Assembly (NCBI GenBank): GCA_009993585.1
Contig: JAACTG010000117.1
Location: forward strand, 1 to 45,688
Direction of reading: 5' to 3'
Source: Sphingomonadales bacterium
Lineage (GTDB): Bacteria > Pseudomonadota > Alphaproteobacteria > Sphingomonadales > Sphingomonadaceae
Length of the DNA stretch: 45,688 nt
Program-made: the position numbers and the translations under genes
The notes under the pieces: generated by a model
Told to the model about the DNA's origin: nothing
The model's input: only the letters and a program-made list of their open reading frames with translations
Database searches by the model: none
Part shown: in pieces, positions 1-9,028 of the stretch
Layout of the letters: each line of letters starts with the position of its first letter
How positions within the stretch are numbered: the first letter of the stretch is position 1

Positions 1-192
1 TCCGACAAAGGTCGGGCGACCGAGCAGGCGCTGGACCGATTCGCGATTGTCGACGCCGGGTGCGAGCGTCGTCGACAGCACCGGATCGATGATCGCGCCG
101 CGATGCGCGGCGATCTGTCCGCACGCGCCGAGCGCCGATGCGAGCGACAGCGACGCGAGAACGAAAAGGGTCTTGCGGGCGATATGGCCCAT
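1..192 (-). CDS. bamE: Outer membrane assembly lipoprotein BamE (SmpA/OmlA), 5' part
   Basis: The first 64 codons of a lipoprotein; the rest lies beyond the left edge. Residues 1-23 are a signal peptide ending in the lipobox L-G-A-C, with the lipidated Cys at 24. After it come CGQI and then PGVDNRESVQRLLGRPTF, which matches the N-terminal part of alphaproteobacterial BamE. BamE is a lipoprotein of the BAM complex that inserts beta-barrel proteins into the outer membrane (family knowledge). The gene diverges from the cbp3-yceD pair at 385. The identification is good, but only the N-terminus can be judged. Confidence 0.82.
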   Translation of the reverse strand, partial: MGHIARKTLFVLASLSLASALGACGQIAAHRGAIIDPVLSTTLAPGVDNRESVQRLLGRPTFVG

Positions 193-368
193 AATGATAA
201 CTCCGGTTCGGGCGCGGGCAGGTGAAGGCCGTGCGCGAGATAGGTCCTGCCGGCGCTAGCGGCGGCAAGCTTTCCCTCCCATTAAGCGAAAGCCCCGCCG
301 CCGCCAAGGCCGCTGTTGCTTGCCCCGGCGCCGACGCGCGGCAGGGCTGGCGGGGGGACCCGGCGGGC

Positions 369-376
369 GCTATAGG
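369..376 (+). promoter_or_regulatory. Possible -10 element of cbp3, TATAGG type
   Basis: GCTATAGG stands 8 bases before the ATG at 385. Similar TATA-type boxes stand 4 to 7 bases before other start codons in this window (18448, 30944, 37958). This spacing would give a leaderless or nearly leaderless transcript. No convincing -35 hexamer is visible, so this is a motif-based inference. Confidence 0.3.
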
Positions 377-384
377 CGCGGCCG

Positions 385-924
385 ATGATCAAGGCCCTCG
401 CCTCGCTGCTGTTCGCGCCGCGCACCGACCCGCGCGATGCCGTCCGCCCGCTCTATGCGGCGGTGGTGGCGGCGGCGCGCGCGCCGCACTGGTATCGCGA
501 CGGCGGCGTCGCCGACAGCGTCGACGGCCGTTTCGAGATGATCGCCGCGCTGCTCGCGCTGACGATCAAGCGGCTCGAAGACTTGCCCGGCCAGCAGGCG
601 ACGATGGCGCTGCTGACCGAGATTTTCGTCGAGGACATGGATGCGCAGCTGCGCCAGGAAGGCATCGGCGACGTCGTCGTCGGCAAGCATGTCGGCAAGA
701 TGATGGGCGCGCTGGGCGGCCGCATCGCGGCCTATGGCGCGGGCCTGTCGGTCGAAGGCGACCCGGCGCCCGCGCTGCGCCGCAACCTTTATCGCGGCGG
801 CGAGCCGGGCGCGGCGCAGCTCGATCACGCGATTGCCGCGATGCGCGACTTTCGCGATCGCCTCGCCCGGCGCGACGCCGCCGCGTTGCTGGCGGGCGAT
901 ATCGGCGCGGGAAGCGCGGCATGA
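385..924 (+). CDS. Ubiquinol-cytochrome c chaperone family protein (CBP3-like)
   Basis: A 179-residue protein matching the ubiquinol-cytochrome C chaperone family (CBP3/UQCC1). The conserved core is seen as PHWYRDGGVADSVDGRFEM, then FVEDMDAQLRQEGIGD and the glycine-rich KMMGALGGR. In mitochondria CBP3 helps assemble cytochrome b of complex III. In alphaproteobacteria the homologue is presumed to act on the bc1 complex at the inner membrane (inference). The ATG at 385 fits the family's usual N-terminus. Its TGA overlaps the ATG of yceD by four bases (ATGA), so the two are probably translationally coupled. Confidence 0.88.
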   Translation: MIKALASLLFAPRTDPRDAVRPLYAAVVAAARAPHWYRDGGVADSVDGRFEMIAALLALTIKRLEDLPGQQATMALLTEIFVEDMDAQLRQEGIGDVVVGKHVGKMMGALGGRIAAYGAGLSVEGDPAPALRRNLYRGGEPGAAQLDHAIAAMRDFRDRLARRDAAALLAGDIGAGSAA

Positions 925-1475
925 TCGCCGCCGACGCCCCCGAATTTTCGCGCCGCTATACGCTCGCCGAGGCCGAGCGCATGCGCAAGCCGGTGACGAT
1001 CACCGCCGACGCCGACGAACGCGCCGCGCTCGCGCGGCGTTTCGCCATCGCCGCGATCGACGAGCTGGCGGCGACGGTGACTTTGGTGGTCGACGACGAC
1101 GTCGTCACCGCGACGGGCCGCCTTGCCGCCGCGCTGGTCCAGCGCTGCGTCGCCACCGACGACCCGCTGCCGGTCGCGCTCGACGAGGTTTTCGCGGTGC
1201 GCTTCGAACCCGAACCCGACCATGTCGCCGCCGCCGACGAGGAGATCGAGCTCGCCGCCGACGAGTGCGACGTCATGCATTACGAAAACGCCCGGATCGA
1301 CCTTGGCGAGGCGGTCGCGCAGACGCTGCTGCTGAGCCTCGATCCCTATCCGCGCGGCCCCGATGCCGAGGACTTCCTCAAGGCCAAGGGGGTCAAGAGC
1401 GAAGCCGAGGCCAAGCGCGACGCGAGCCCGTTCGGTGCGCTGGCTGCGCTCAGGGACACGTCCGACAAAGCCTAA
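921..1475 (+). CDS. yceD: YceD family protein (DUF177)
   Basis: A 184-residue acidic protein of the DUF177/YceD family, linked in other bacteria to 23S rRNA accumulation. The conserved central stretch around residues 65-75 (TGRLAAALVQRCVATDDPLP) and the later DLGEAVAQTLLLSLDPYPR are family hallmarks. The Cys normally found near the C-terminal half is not obvious, apart from DECDVMHY. In many bacteria yceD precedes rpmF and plsX. Here it follows cbp3 and is followed by a convergent gpmA, so the usual rpmF neighbour is missing. The start overlaps the upstream stop codon. Confidence 0.85.
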   Translation: MIAADAPEFSRRYTLAEAERMRKPVTITADADERAALARRFAIAAIDELAATVTLVVDDDVVTATGRLAAALVQRCVATDDPLPVALDEVFAVRFEPEPDHVAAADEEIELAADECDVMHYENARIDLGEAVAQTLLLSLDPYPRGPDAEDFLKAKGVKSEAEAKRDASPFGALAALRDTSDKA

Positions 1476-1481
1476 GCGGGA

Positions 1482-2168
1482 CTAGCGATCGGCGAGATAA
1501 TAGCGATCGGTTGCGGCGAGCGCGTCGTCGAGCTCGTAGACGATCGGCTGGCCGGTCGGGATTTCGAGGCCGGTGATCTCGTCGTCGGGAATGTTCGACA
1601 AATGCTTGACCAGCGCGCGCAGGCTGTTGCCGTGCGCCGAGATCAGCACGCGCTCGCCCGCCGTGAGCGCGGGAGCGATATGCGCGTCCCAATAGGGCAG
1701 GACGCGATCGATCGTGTCCTTGAGGCTTTCGGCGCGCGGCACGTCGACGCCGGCATAGCGCCGGTCGCCCGACATATCATAGGCGCTGCCCGGTTCGATC
1801 GGCGGCGGCGGCGTGGCGAAGCTGCGGCGCCAGATTTGCACCTGTTCGTCGCCGTGGCGGTCGCGCGTTTCCTGTTTGTCGAGCCCGGTCAGGCCGCCGT
1901 AATGGCGCTCGTTCAATCGCCAGTGCTTGTCGACCGGCAGCCACAGCCGGTCCATTTGCTCGAGCGCCAGATGCAGCGTCTTGATCGCGCGCGTCTGGAA
2001 ACTGGTGAAGCAGCGATCGAAATCGAGCCGCTTGTCGCGCATCAATCGGCCCGCCGCGACCGCCTCGGTCGCGCCTTTTTCGGTGATGTCGACGTCCCAC
2101 CAGCCGGTGAAGCGGTTTTCGAGATTCCACTGCGACTGGCCGTGGCGGATGAGGACGAGGGTCGGCAT
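1482..2168 (-). CDS. gpmA: 2,3-bisphosphoglycerate-dependent phosphoglycerate mutase
   Basis: A 228-residue glycolytic enzyme interconverting 3- and 2-phosphoglycerate in the cytosol. The phosphohistidine motif LIRHGQSQWN has the catalytic His at residue 9. NRFTGWWDVDITEKG, RLNERHYGGLTGLDK and the second His in SAHGNSLRAL are all present. The length fits the dPGM family (about 230). It is the last gene of a minus-strand group with the M14 peptidase (4-base gap) and the DUF4136 lipoprotein, and it faces yceD tail to tail across 6 bases. The enzyme identity is firm. Confidence 0.97.
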   Translation of the reverse strand: MPTLVLIRHGQSQWNLENRFTGWWDVDITEKGATEAVAAGRLMRDKRLDFDRCFTSFQTRAIKTLHLALEQMDRLWLPVDKHWRLNERHYGGLTGLDKQETRDRHGDEQVQIWRRSFATPPPPIEPGSAYDMSGDRRYAGVDVPRAESLKDTIDRVLPYWDAHIAPALTAGERVLISAHGNSLRALVKHLSNIPDDEITGLEIPTGQPIVYELDDALAATDRYYLADR

Positions 2169-2172
2169 CGGC

Positions 2173-3306
2173 TCACGTCACCTCGTCGAGCATCTCGGCG
2201 AGCAGCGCGAGGCAGTCGTGCGCTAGGCTCTTGCAGCGTTCGGGCGACCAATTGTGGTCGGCGTCGGGCAGGTCGACATTGTCCTTGTACGGCATTTCGA
2301 GCGTCATCGCCGCGCAGCCGAAGCGTTCGGCGAGCTGGTTGGTCGACATCGACAGGTTGGCGGTGCCGGGCGCCGAGACGTCGTAGCCGAGCCGCGTCTG
2401 GAAATCGGGCGTGCGCGCCGCCAGCCGGTCGCGATAGGCATAGAATTTGTCGCCTTGCGCGTCGCTCCACGACGGAATGCCTTCGAAGCCCGCCATGAAC
2501 ACCGCCGGGATCGCCTCGTCGGCATGGATGTCCATCGCGAAATCGACGCCGCTTTCATCCATCGCATTGCGCACGCACAGCACTTCGGGGCTTTTTTCGG
2601 CGGTGGGATTGTCCCATTCGCGGTTGAGGTTGGTGCCGGCGTAATTGGTCCTGAGATGGCCGCGATAGCTGCCGTCGGGGTTCATGTTGGGAACGATGTG
2701 AAAGCGGCATTTCTGGCGCAGCAGCCGGGTGTGCGGGTTCTGCATGTCGCACAGCATTTCGAGCGCGCCCTCGACCCAATATTCGGCCTGCGTCTCGCCG
2801 GGATGCTGGCGCGCGTAGATCCACACCTGCTTGTCGCCCTCGCCCATTTCGAGGCAGTCGAGCGGGCGGCCCTCGAGCGTCTGCCCAAGCTGGCGCAGCG
2901 TCACGCCCTCGGTCGCGGCGGCTTCGGAGAGGAGGTCGTAATGGCGATCGAGCGTATAGGGCGCGAAATAGCCGAACCAGGCGATCGTGCCCGACGGCGC
3001 ATAGCGGAAGGTCAGCGTGCCGCCGTCCCGCTCCCTGTCGTAGCTGGTGTCGCAGCGCGTCCAGTAATCGCGGTCCTCGCTGACGCAGACGTTGTAATCG
3101 TCCCAGCCCCCCGGATAGGCCGATTCGCCGAGGCCGGTGATCGCCAGTTCAAGCTCGGCCCCCGCCTCGCATGCGACGCGGAAATGAAACCACTGGAAGA
3201 AATCGGACTCGCGATCCTTGCGGATGTGCAGCCGGGCGGATTGGCCGTCGATGGCATCGACAACGATGTTGCCGGCATCGAAAGCGCTGGTGATCTTGAT
3301 CGTCAT
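2173..3306 (-). CDS. M14 family zinc carboxypeptidase, cytosolic carboxypeptidase (CCP) type
   Basis: A 377-residue protein with no signal peptide. An N-terminal beta-rich domain (residues 1-120) precedes the peptidase domain. The M14 zinc ligands are visible as H168 and E171 in ARQHPGETQ and H261 in DIHAD. The catalytic Glu is E337 in MTLEMPY, and the substrate-binding N and R are in [11 protein letters not shown]. This layout resembles eukaryotic tubulin-processing CCPs and their bacterial relatives. The bacterial substrate is not known, so I claim only a C-terminal exopeptidase. Its ATG overlaps the stop of the upstream lipoprotein gene (ATGA), and gpmA follows after 4 bases, suggesting one operon. 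Confidence 0.88.
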   Translation of the reverse strand: MTIKITSAFDAGNIVVDAIDGQSARLHIRKDRESDFFQWFHFRVACEAGAELELAITGLGESAYPGGWDDYNVCVSEDRDYWTRCDTSYDRERDGGTLTFRYAPSGTIAWFGYFAPYTLDRHYDLLSEAAATEGVTLRQLGQTLEGRPLDCLEMGEGDKQVWIYARQHPGETQAEYWVEGALEMLCDMQNPHTRLLRQKCRFHIVPNMNPDGSYRGHLRTNYAGTNLNREWDNPTAEKSPEVLCVRNAMDESGVDFAMDIHADEAIPAVFMAGFEGIPSWSDAQGDKFYAYRDRLAARTPDFQTRLGYDVSAPGTANLSMSTNQLAERFGCAAMTLEMPYKDNVDLPDADHNWSPERCKSLAHDCLALLAEMLDEVT

Positions 3307-3842
3307 GGCACCGTGATAGTGCGGCCCGACTCGCCGGGAAACCCCTTGAAGAGCGCGGCGGCGAGTTTATTTGCGCGGCGCGTGACCTCGGCCGGGTCGG
3401 CCCCGGCATCGGCGGCCATGTCGGCGCGCCCTTCCCACACGACGGCGGCGTCGGCGCGGTGTTCGATGGCGACGCTGAGCTGGGTGCGGACCTGGCGCTG
3501 GGTGCGACCGGGGCCGCCATCGCCATCGGCGGTCTGCGTTCCGCGTGTGTAATCGACGCGGGCGAGGAAGTCGGTCGCCGCGCCTTCGGCGACGGGCGTA
3601 TAGCCGATCCGCGCCAGCTCGGCGGCGACCGCTGCGGCATAGCTGCGAAATTCGAAGCTTTGCGAATCGGCGGGCGCGTTGGTCACCGGGCCGACCGCGA
3701 TCGTGCCGCGCGCGATCTGGCCGTCGGCGCCGACAAGGTGAAAGCGGGTAACGTCGACCGGCGCCGACGGCGTTGCCAGCGTCGTGCAGCCGGCGAGCGT
3801 GGTACCCGCGGCCAGGACCAATAGGATCGGCAAATTGCGCAT
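3303..3842 (-). CDS. DUF4136 family lipoprotein
   Basis: A 179-residue predicted lipoprotein. Hydrophobic residues 4-18 end in the lipobox LAGC with Cys 19. The body resembles DUF4136 proteins: an early V-D-V-T-R-F strand, [19 protein letters not shown], and a C-terminal [13 protein letters not shown] helix. The function of this family is unknown; it is presumably anchored at the periplasmic face of the outer membrane. The start at 3842 is chosen because a strong ribosome site (GCAGGAGG) lies 6 bases upstream and the lipobox follows at the expected distance. It is first in the operon with the M14 peptidase and gpmA. Confidence 0.78.
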   Translation of the reverse strand: MRNLPILLVLAAGTTLAGCTTLATPSAPVDVTRFHLVGADGQIARGTIAVGPVTNAPADSQSFEFRSYAAAVAAELARIGYTPVAEGAATDFLARVDYTRGTQTADGDGGPGRTQRQVRTQLSVAIEHRADAAVVWEGRADMAADAGADPAEVTRRANKLAAALFKGFPGESGRTITVP

Positions 3843-3977
3843 AAAACCTCCTGCAACGGCGAGTCGAGCGATCGCCGGAACACACGGTGATGGATCGGTT
3901 CGACGATGGCAACGCATCATGATCGATTCGGCTCCGAAACCAGCGCCCGGCGCGGCGATGTTTATCGGGCGACGCGG

Positions 3978-4006
3978 TTGACTTTTACCCCCGCGCTCCA
4001 TAGATG
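3978..4006 (+). promoter_or_regulatory. Probable promoter of rpmJ
   Basis: TTGACT at 3978-3983 is followed, after 17 bases, by TAGATG at 4001-4006. The -35 box is good and the -10 box is weak. The start codon of rpmJ is about 60 bases downstream, and no other plus-strand gene intervenes. Confidence 0.42.
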
Positions 4007-4066
4007 CCCGCCTTCACGAGCGGCGTGGGTCGATCCCGCGCGCCGACATATACGGAAAGTGAAGTC

Positions 4067-4192
4067 ATGAAAGTTCGTAACAGCCTGAAGTCGCTGAAGG
4101 ATCGCCATCGCGATTGCCGCGTGATTCGTCGTCGCGGCCGGACCTATGTGATCAACAAGACCAACCGCCGCTTCAAGGCGCGCCAGGGCTGA
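4067..4192 (+). CDS. rpmJ: 50S ribosomal protein L36
   Basis: A 41-residue basic protein starting [17 protein letters not shown] and ending in NRRFKARQG, matching the longer alphaproteobacterial L36. It carries a single Cys, so the CxxC...C...H zinc ribbon of the C+ form is lost (C- form). It is a component of the large ribosomal subunit. GGAAAG lies about 8 bases before the ATG. It stands alone rather than in the spc ribosomal operon, with its own promoter candidate at 3978 and terminator at 4235. Confidence 0.96.
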   Translation: MKVRNSLKSLKDRHRDCRVIRRRGRTYVINKTNRRFKARQG

Positions 4193-4234
4193 GTTCCCGG
4201 CGCCGCGCAGGGTTGCGCGCGTCCAGTTTCATGA

Positions 4235-4267
4235 CCGCCGCGGGAGCGATCCGGCGGCGGTTTTGCT
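4235..4267 (+). terminator. Rho-independent terminator after rpmJ
   Basis: CCGCCGC (4235-4241) pairs with GCGGCGG (4254-4260), and TTTTGCTTT follows directly. It begins 43 bases after the rpmJ stop. The downstream HAD gene starts at 4290, only about 20 bases after the T tract. Confidence 0.75.
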
Positions 4268-4289
4268 TTGTCCGATGGGATCGCCTGCG

Positions 4290-4898
4290 ATGAGCCAGCC
4301 GAGCGCAGTCATTTTCGACGTCGGCCGCGTGCTGTTCGAATGGGACCTGCGCCATTTGTTCGCCAAGCTGATCGCCGACGAGGCCGAGCTCGAGCGCTTC
4401 GTGACCACGGTCATCACCCCCGAATGGCATTTCCAAAGCGACCAGGGCCGCCCGCTCGCCGAGATGATCGCCGAACGGATCGCCGAATATCCCGAGCATG
4501 CGCGCCTGATCCACGCCTATGCGAGCCGCTTTACCGAGACGATTCCCGGTCCCGTCGCGGGCATGGTCGACCTCGTCGCGCGGCTCGATGCAGCGGGCGT
4601 GCCGCTCTATGCGATCACCAATTTCGGCCATGAGTTCTGGCAGATGTTCCGCCCGACCCAGCCGCTGTTCGACCGTTTCGCCGACATCGTCGTGTCGGGC
4701 AGCGAACAGCTCGCCAAGCCCGACCCCGCGATCTTTCGCCTCGCGCTCGACCGCTTCGCGCTGGCGCCGCACCAGGCGCTGTTCGTCGACGACAATCCGG
4801 ACAATGTCGCGGCGGCGGCGGCAATGGGCATCGCCGCGCACCGTTTCGTCGATGCCGCGACGCTCGAACGGCGACTAGGCGCGCTCGGCCTGCTCTGA
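4290..4898 (+). CDS. HAD-superfamily hydrolase, YihX / epoxide-hydrolase N-terminal-like subgroup
   Basis: A 202-residue soluble phosphatase-like protein. Motif I is FDVGRVLFEWD with the nucleophile D10; the second Asp of the DxD motif is replaced by Gly, as in the YihX/EH-N subgroup. Motif II is YAITNFG, motif III is KPDPAIF and motif IV is FVDDNPDNV. The substrate cannot be read; members of this subgroup hydrolyse sugar phosphates or haloacids. In-frame starts exist at 4263 (TTG) and 4275 (ATG). The ATG at 4290 places MSQPSAVIFD at the usual distance from motif I. The 3' end overlaps the convergent peptidase gene by 24 bases. Confidence 0.85.
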   Translation: MSQPSAVIFDVGRVLFEWDLRHLFAKLIADEAELERFVTTVITPEWHFQSDQGRPLAEMIAERIAEYPEHARLIHAYASRFTETIPGPVAGMVDLVARLDAAGVPLYAITNFGHEFWQMFRPTQPLFDRFADIVVSGSEQLAKPDPAIFRLALDRFALAPHQALFVDDNPDNVAAAAAMGIAAHRFVDAATLERRLGALGLL

Positions 4899-6989
4899 CC
4901 CGCCGACCTGCGAGAGAATGAAGGCGAATTCCTCCACCGTCTCCTTGAGCGAATCGAACCGCCCCGACTTGCCGCCATGGCCTGCGCCCATGTTGATCTT
5001 CATCAGCAGCAGATTGTCGTCGGTCTTGGTCGCGCGCAGCTTGGCGGTCCATTTCGCCGGTTCCCAATAGGTCACGCGCGGATCGTTGAGGCCGCCGGTG
5101 ATCAGCATCGGCGGATAGGCCTGCGCGGCGACGTTATCGTACGGGCTGTAGCCGCGCATATAGTCATAGGCCGCCTTGTCGGTGATCGGATTGCCCCATT
5201 CGGGCCATTCGCCCGGCGTCAGCGGCAGGCTGTCGTCCATCATCGTGTTGACGACGTCGACGAAGGGAACGTGCGCGACGATCGCGCCGAAGGTGGCGGG
5301 TGCCATGTTGGCGATCGCGCCCATCAGCTCGCCGCCCGCCGAGCCGCCCGAGGCGCTGATGCGGCCCTCGCTGGTATAGCCCCTCGCGGCGAGTCCCTGC
5401 GCGACGTCGATGAAATCGTGAAAGGTGTTCATCCGCGCCATCAGCTTGCCATCGAGATACCAGCGCCGGCCGAGATCGTCGCCGCCGCGGATATGCGCGA
5501 TGGCGTAGATGAAGCCGCGATCGACCAGGCTGAGGCGCGTCGTCGAAAAGCCCGGCGGGACGGCATAGCCATAAGCGCCATAGGCATAGAGGTGGAGCGG
5601 CGCGCTGCCGTCCATTTTCGTCCCCTTTTTATAGACCAGGCTGACCGGTACCATGGCGCCGTCGCGCGCCTTTATCGTGACGCGTTCGGTGACATATTGC
5701 GCGGCGTCATAGCCCGACGGAATGTCCTGCACCTTCAGCGTTTCGAGCGAGCGTGTCGCGACGTCGTAATCGAACACCGTGTCGGGGGTGACCATCGATT
5801 CGTAATCGAGGCGCAGCCTCGTCTGGCGATATTCGGGATTGTCCGACAGGCCGGCGCTGTAGCTCGCCTCGGGAAAGGCGATGCTCTCGACCCGGTCGGG
5901 ATCGTCGTAATAGCGGATCTCGATGCAATCGAGGCCGTCGCGGCGCCCCTCGACCACGTAGAAATCGGCAAATGCCTGGACGTCGGTGAGGTAGTGATCG
6001 TCCGACCCCGCGATCAGCGTCGTCCAGTTGCCCGGATCGGCGACCGGCGCGGTGGCGAGGCGGAAATTCTCATGGGTATCGTTGGTCAGCACGAGCAGGC
6101 TGCCGTCATGCTCGTCGATCGCATATTCGCGGCCCTTTCGGCGCGGCGCGACGAGGATCGGTTCGGCGAAGGGGTCGTTCGCAGGGAGCAGGCGCACCTC
6201 GCTGGTCTCGTTGTCGCCGGTTTCGATGAGCAGGTATTTTTCCGATGACGTCATGCCGACGCCGACGCGGAACCCCTCGTCGGGCTCGTGATAGAGCTCG
6301 CGGTCGTCCTCGAACGCGGTGCCGAGCGTGTGGACGCGGGCATTGTCGGTGCGCCAGTTGTCGTTGGCGAGGCCGTAGAGCAGATGGCTGCCGTCGGCGG
6401 TCCAGACGAGGCTGGAAAGCGTGCCGGGAATCGCGTCGGGCAGCAGCTTGCCGGTTTCGAGATCCTTGACCGCGACGTCGAAGCGTTCGGACCCGTCGGT
6501 GTCGGTCGCATAAGCGAGCAGCCGTCCGTCGGGGCTGACCGAAAAGGCGCCGAGGCGGAAATAGTCATGCCCCTCGGCAAGATCGGGCTCGGACAGGATC
6601 AGGACCTTGTCGCTGCCGGCCCCATCTTTTTCCTTGGCGGGCTTGCGGTACCATTTCTTGTACTGCGCGCCGACGTCATATTCGACCCAATAGAGCCAGT
6701 CGCCGTCCTTTTGCGGCACGCTGGCGTCGTCTTCCTTGATGCGCGCCTTCATCTCGGCGAACAGCGTGTCGACGGTGGCCGCGAGCGGCTTCATCGCGGC
6801 GTCGAAATAGGCGTTTTCGGACCTGAGATAGGCGAGCACATCGGTGTCGCCGACCTTGGGATAGCCTGGATCGCGGAGCCAGAAATAAGGGTCGTCGACG
6901 CTGTTGCCGTGCGCGCTGGTGCGGTGCGCACGGCGATCGGCGACGGGCGGCGGCGGCAGGTCGGCGGGGGTGATGCGGGGCAGGGTCAT
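4875..6989 (-). CDS. ptrB: S9 family oligopeptidase, oligopeptidase B-like
   Basis: A 704-residue serine peptidase of the prolyl oligopeptidase family: an N-terminal beta-propeller, then an alpha/beta-hydrolase domain from about residue 430. The nucleophile is S550 in SGGSAGGELMG. The Asp is in LNDPRVTYWEPAKW, and the His is H671 in GAGHGGKSGR. Those motifs and the early NSVDDPYFWLRD match oligopeptidase B, which cuts short peptides after basic residues in the cytosol or periplasm. No signal peptide is seen from the chosen ATG (MTLPRITPADLPPPP). In-frame sequence continues upstream to 7157 but reads like non-coding sequence. The gene diverges from pepP. Confidence 0.92.
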   Translation of the reverse strand: MTLPRITPADLPPPPVADRRAHRTSAHGNSVDDPYFWLRDPGYPKVGDTDVLAYLRSENAYFDAAMKPLAATVDTLFAEMKARIKEDDASVPQKDGDWLYWVEYDVGAQYKKWYRKPAKEKDGAGSDKVLILSEPDLAEGHDYFRLGAFSVSPDGRLLAYATDTDGSERFDVAVKDLETGKLLPDAIPGTLSSLVWTADGSHLLYGLANDNWRTDNARVHTLGTAFEDDRELYHEPDEGFRVGVGMTSSEKYLLIETGDNETSEVRLLPANDPFAEPILVAPRRKGREYAIDEHDGSLLVLTNDTHENFRLATAPVADPGNWTTLIAGSDDHYLTDVQAFADFYVVEGRRDGLDCIEIRYYDDPDRVESIAFPEASYSAGLSDNPEYRQTRLRLDYESMVTPDTVFDYDVATRSLETLKVQDIPSGYDAAQYVTERVTIKARDGAMVPVSLVYKKGTKMDGSAPLHLYAYGAYGYAVPPGFSTTRLSLVDRGFIYAIAHIRGGDDLGRRWYLDGKLMARMNTFHDFIDVAQGLAARGYTSEGRISASGGSAGGELMGAIANMAPATFGAIVAHVPFVDVVNTMMDDSLPLTPGEWPEWGNPITDKAAYDYMRGYSPYDNVAAQAYPPMLITGGLNDPRVTYWEPAKWTAKLRATKTDDNLLLMKINMGAGHGGKSGRFDSLKETVEEFAFILSQVGGSEQAERA

Positions 6990-7186
6990 GGCAGGCGGGG
7001 CGTCCTTGTCAGTGGCTCGGGCGACGGCGATGCGCCCCGGCGGCGGTCGCGACGGCGGGGCCGCCGCGCGCGCATGGGGTGGAAATCGGGGCAGTGAAGG
7101 TCCAGATAGGGTGCAACTGCCGTGTCCTGAAGGGGACGCCGCCCGATCGGGCGGCACGGCGCGAACCTAAGAACGGAAGGACCGTC

Positions 7187-9028
7187 ATGTCCAGCGATAC
7201 CGCCACGATGTCGAGCAATCCCGGGCTCAAGTCCGAACATCCCGATGCCGCCGCCCGCCTCGGGCTGTTGCGCGCCGAACTGGCCGGGCGCGGGCTCGAC
7301 GGTTTCGTCGTCCCGATCACCGACGAACATATGTCCGAATATGTCGGCAGCTATGCGCAGCGCATGGCCTGGCTGACGGGATTCCAGGGATCGGCGGGAT
7401 CGACCGTCGTGCTGGCCGACGAGGCGGCGGTGTTCACCGACGGGCGCTACACCATCCAGGTGCGCCAGCAGGTTCCCGGCGAGCTCTATGACTATATCGG
7501 CGTGCCCGCGTCGAGCCCCGCCGAATGGCTGGTCAAGCACGCGAAGCCGGGCATGAAGATCGGTTACGACGCGTGGCTGCATTCGATCGACTGGGTCAAG
7601 GCGACCGCCAAGGCGCTCGCCGCCAAGGGCGCCGAGCTGGTCGCGACCGAGGGCAATCCGATCGATGCGGTGTGGAAATCGCAGCCCGCGCCGAGCCCGG
7701 CCGAGGCGCGCGTCCATAACGACGAATTCGCCGGCAAGTCGGTCGCCGCCAAGCGCCAGGAAATCGCCGACTGGCTGAAGGAGAACGACTGCGACGCGAC
7801 GATCGTGACCGCGCTCGATTCGGTCGCCTGGCTGTTCAACCTGCGCGGATCGGACGTCAGCCACACGCCCGTCGCGCTGGCCTATGCGATCGTCCATACC
7901 GACGCGACCGCCGAGCTGTTCATCGCGCCGGGCAAGATGACCGACGCGGTCAGGCAGCATCTCGGCAATTCGGTCCGCATCCGCGCGCGCGACGATTTCG
8001 AGGCGGGCCTCGCCGAGCTCAAGGGCAAGACCGTCGCCGCCGACCCCGAACGCGCGGTCGCCGCGATTTTCGAGGCGCTCGAGGCCGCCGGCGCGACAAT
8101 CGCGCGCCATCGCGATCCGATCGTCTTCGCCAAGGCGATCAAGAACCAGGCCGAGATCGCGGGGCACAAGGCGGCGCAGGCGCGCGACGGCGCGGCGCTG
8201 TCGAAATTCCTGCGCTGGATGGAGGTCGAGGCGCCCAAGGGCACGCAGACCGAATTGTCGGCGGTCGACCGGCTGCTCGCCTTCCGCGAGGAGACCGGCG
8301 TGCTGCTCGACACCAGTTTCGACACGATTTCGGGCGCCGGCCCCAATGGCGCGCTGTGCCACTATCGCGTCGACGAGGAGAGCAACCGCAGAATCGAGCC
8401 GGGCATGCTCTATCTCGTCGATTCGGGGGGCCAATATGCCGACGGCACAACCGACGTCACGCGCACCATCCCCGTCGGCGAGCCGAGCGCCGAAATGCGC
8501 CGCCGCTTCACCCAGGTGCTCAAGGGGCATATCGCGATCGCGACCGCGCGCTTTCCCGAGGGGATTACCGGCGCGCAGCTCGACGGGTTCGCGCGCCAGT
8601 ATCTGTGGGCCGACGGCGTCGATTTCGCGCACGGCACCGGCCATGGCGTCGGCAGCTTCCTCGCCGTCCACGAAGGCCCGCAGAGCATCGCCCCGCCGGG
8701 CAGCAAGCCGGGCACCGGCGAGCCGCTGAAAGCGGGCATGATCCTTTCCAACGAGCCGGGCTATTACAAGGAAAACGGCTTCGGCATCCGCATCGAGAAC
8801 CTCGTCCTCGTCGTGCCGATCGACGTCGCCGGCGCGGAGGCGCAGGTGCTCGGATTCGAAACGCTGACCTATGCCCCGATCGAGCGCGACCTGATCGATG
8901 CCGCATTGTTGAGCGATAGCGAACTCGCCTGGCTCAACGATTACCACGCGCAAACGCTGACGATCCTCGGCCCGCAGCTCGAGGGCGCGGACAAGGCGTG
9001 GCTCGAGGCGAAATGCGCGCCGCTTTGA
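7187..9028 (+). CDS. pepP: Xaa-Pro aminopeptidase, three-domain M24B type (aminopeptidase P)
   Basis: A 613-residue metallopeptidase with the size and layout of the three-domain aminopeptidase P of eukaryotes: two creatinase-like N-terminal domains, then a pita-bread catalytic domain. The dinuclear metal ligands are D412, D423 (VDSGGQYADGTTDVTRT), H486 (GTGHGVGS), E523 (SNEPGYY) and E537 (IRIENLVLV). It removes N-terminal residues that precede proline, probably in the cytosol, since no signal peptide is seen. The ATG at 7187 has GGAAGG 6 bases upstream, which decides it over earlier in-frame codons. It diverges from the oligopeptidase gene; both probably serve peptide recycling. Confidence 0.94.
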   Translation: MSSDTATMSSNPGLKSEHPDAAARLGLLRAELAGRGLDGFVVPITDEHMSEYVGSYAQRMAWLTGFQGSAGSTVVLADEAAVFTDGRYTIQVRQQVPGELYDYIGVPASSPAEWLVKHAKPGMKIGYDAWLHSIDWVKATAKALAAKGAELVATEGNPIDAVWKSQPAPSPAEARVHNDEFAGKSVAAKRQEIADWLKENDCDATIVTALDSVAWLFNLRGSDVSHTPVALAYAIVHTDATAELFIAPGKMTDAVRQHLGNSVRIRARDDFEAGLAELKGKTVAADPERAVAAIFEALEAAGATIARHRDPIVFAKAIKNQAEIAGHKAAQARDGAALSKFLRWMEVEAPKGTQTELSAVDRLLAFREETGVLLDTSFDTISGAGPNGALCHYRVDEESNRRIEPGMLYLVDSGGQYADGTTDVTRTIPVGEPSAEMRRRFTQVLKGHIAIATARFPEGITGAQLDGFARQYLWADGVDFAHGTGHGVGSFLAVHEGPQSIAPPGSKPGTGEPLKAGMILSNEPGYYKENGFGIRIENLVLVVPIDVAGAEAQVLGFETLTYAPIERDLIDAALLSDSELAWLNDYHAQTLTILGPQLEGADKAWLEAKCAPL

